A stretch of 33,024 nucleotides of DNA from a virus. The DNA lies in the IMG/VR virus record IMGVR_UViG_3300043448_000859, positions 1 through 33,024 of that record. One strand, given 5' to 3'. The translations under genes were made by a program, and so were the position numbers. Below, one piece after another: positions 32,631-33,024 of this stretch. The notes under the pieces are model-generated. The model was not told the DNA's origin, did no database searches, and saw only the letters and a list, made by a program, of their open reading frames with translations. The stretch's first letter is position 1. Every line of letters starts with the position of its first letter.

Positions 32631-33024
32631 ATGGTTTCATCTACACTTTCAAAACCAATTCAACAAAGGGGGTGGTTTGATGTCTTGGATGATTGGCTTA
32701 AAAGAGACCGTTTCGTTTTTGTTGGCTGGTCTGGACTTCTTCTTTTTCCCACTGCTTATCTTGCTCTTGGTGGTTGGCTTACTGGAACAACTTTCGTTAC
32801 GAGTTGGTACACTCACGGGCTTGCAAGTTCCTATTTGGAGGGCGCGAATTTTCTTACAGCGGCAGTTAGTAGCCCAGCAGATTCTATGGGTCATTCTCTT
32901 CTGCTTCTCTGGGGTCCTGAGTCTCAGGGGGATTTCGTCAGGTGGTGCCAACTTGGGGGACTCTGGACTTTTGTGGCGCTCCACGGAGCCTTCGCTCTTA
33001 TAGGTTTCATGCTTCGCCAGTTTG
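32631..33024 (+). CDS. psbD: Photosystem II D2 protein, 3' partial
   Basis: The frame from ATG 32631 is open to the right edge (131 codons) and encodes the N-terminal third of D2: [39 protein letters not shown] (first membrane helix), [19 protein letters not shown], and [21 protein letters not shown]2 pairs with D1 in the photosystem II core. Many cyanophages carry psbD together with psbA. An AGGAGG site lies five bases before the start. The rest of the gene is outside the window. Confidence 0.96.
   Translation, partial: MVSSTLSKPIQQRGWFDVLDDWLKRDRFVFVGWSGLLLFPTAYLALGGWLTGTTFVTSWYTHGLASSYLEGANFLTAAVSSPADSMGHSLLLLWGPESQGDFVRWCQLGGLWTFVALHGAFALIGFMLRQF

Noticed and set aside
32677-33003. 108-codon plus-strand ORF at the right end
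   Set aside because: It is a +1 shadow frame of psbD; the D2 frame from 32631 is open to the edge and matches D2.
1-33024. CRISPR array or insertion sequence
   Set aside because: No regularly spaced direct repeats and no transposase reading frame or terminal inverted repeats were found. The only mobile-type gene is the HNH endonuclease.

Overview
The window is part of the genome of a T4-like cyanophage (cyanomyovirus) that most likely infects marine Synechococcus or a close relative. The evidence is psbA and the start of psbD, two high-light-inducible (hli) genes, a large phage tRNA cluster, a lysozyme next to a holin candidate, T4-type late promoter boxes (TATAAATA and CTAAATA variants), a free-standing HNH endonuclease beside photosystem genes, and many short overlapping genes of AT-rich composition. 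Nothing points to a bacterial chromosome: there are no rRNAs, insertion sequences or CRISPR arrays.

Layout. 1-2232 (+): a GH24 lysozyme cut by the left edge, a holin-like protein, and small membrane or basic proteins with a staphylococcal-nuclease-like enzyme. 2224-4428 (-): four overlapping genes in antisense, three with signal peptides and two paralogous. 4486-6206 (+): an exported second lysozyme-like protein and small proteins, one resembling histone H1-like Hc1. 6271-10444: 22 tRNAs or tRNA-like RNAs; some spacers are chains of RNA hairpins; a 67-aa protein and a TauD-like 2OG oxygenase are embedded. Three more tRNAs or tRNA-like elements are scattered to 15237. 10588-12066: a cyanobacterial SLH-OprB porin of clearly host type. 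12149-16156: 2OG oxygenases, Dps, a Cys-rich small protein and chained membrane micro-proteins. 16220-29654: a 15-gene glycan cassette. 29755-33024: hli genes, small proteins, psbA, an HNH endonuclease and partial psbD.

The glycan cassette holds a HAD phosphatase, a PfkB kinase and a nucleotidyltransferase (an activated-sugar module), gmd and fcl for GDP-L-fucose, a GT11 fucosyltransferase, a GT6 (ABO-family) transferase, a GalE-like epimerase, a putative sugar O-methyltransferase and many GT-A, GT-B, GT-D, GT25 and WavE-like transferases. GT11, GT6 and GDP-fucose synthesis together suggest a blood-group-like fucosylated glycan, probably a change to the host LPS or a virion decoration.

The most unusual signal is in the regulation. 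Many sigma70-type promoters here (TTGAC, 16-17 bp spacer, TATAAT-like) carry an inverted repeat that begins inside the -35 box and ends just before the -10. In two other cases the -35 lies in the loop of a terminator hairpin, and one late promoter box lies in a terminator loop. Several tRNA-like elements also break canonical rules: class I Leu(GAG), Val without a T-loop consensus, initiator-like Met with encoded CCA, and Trp with U-U mismatches.
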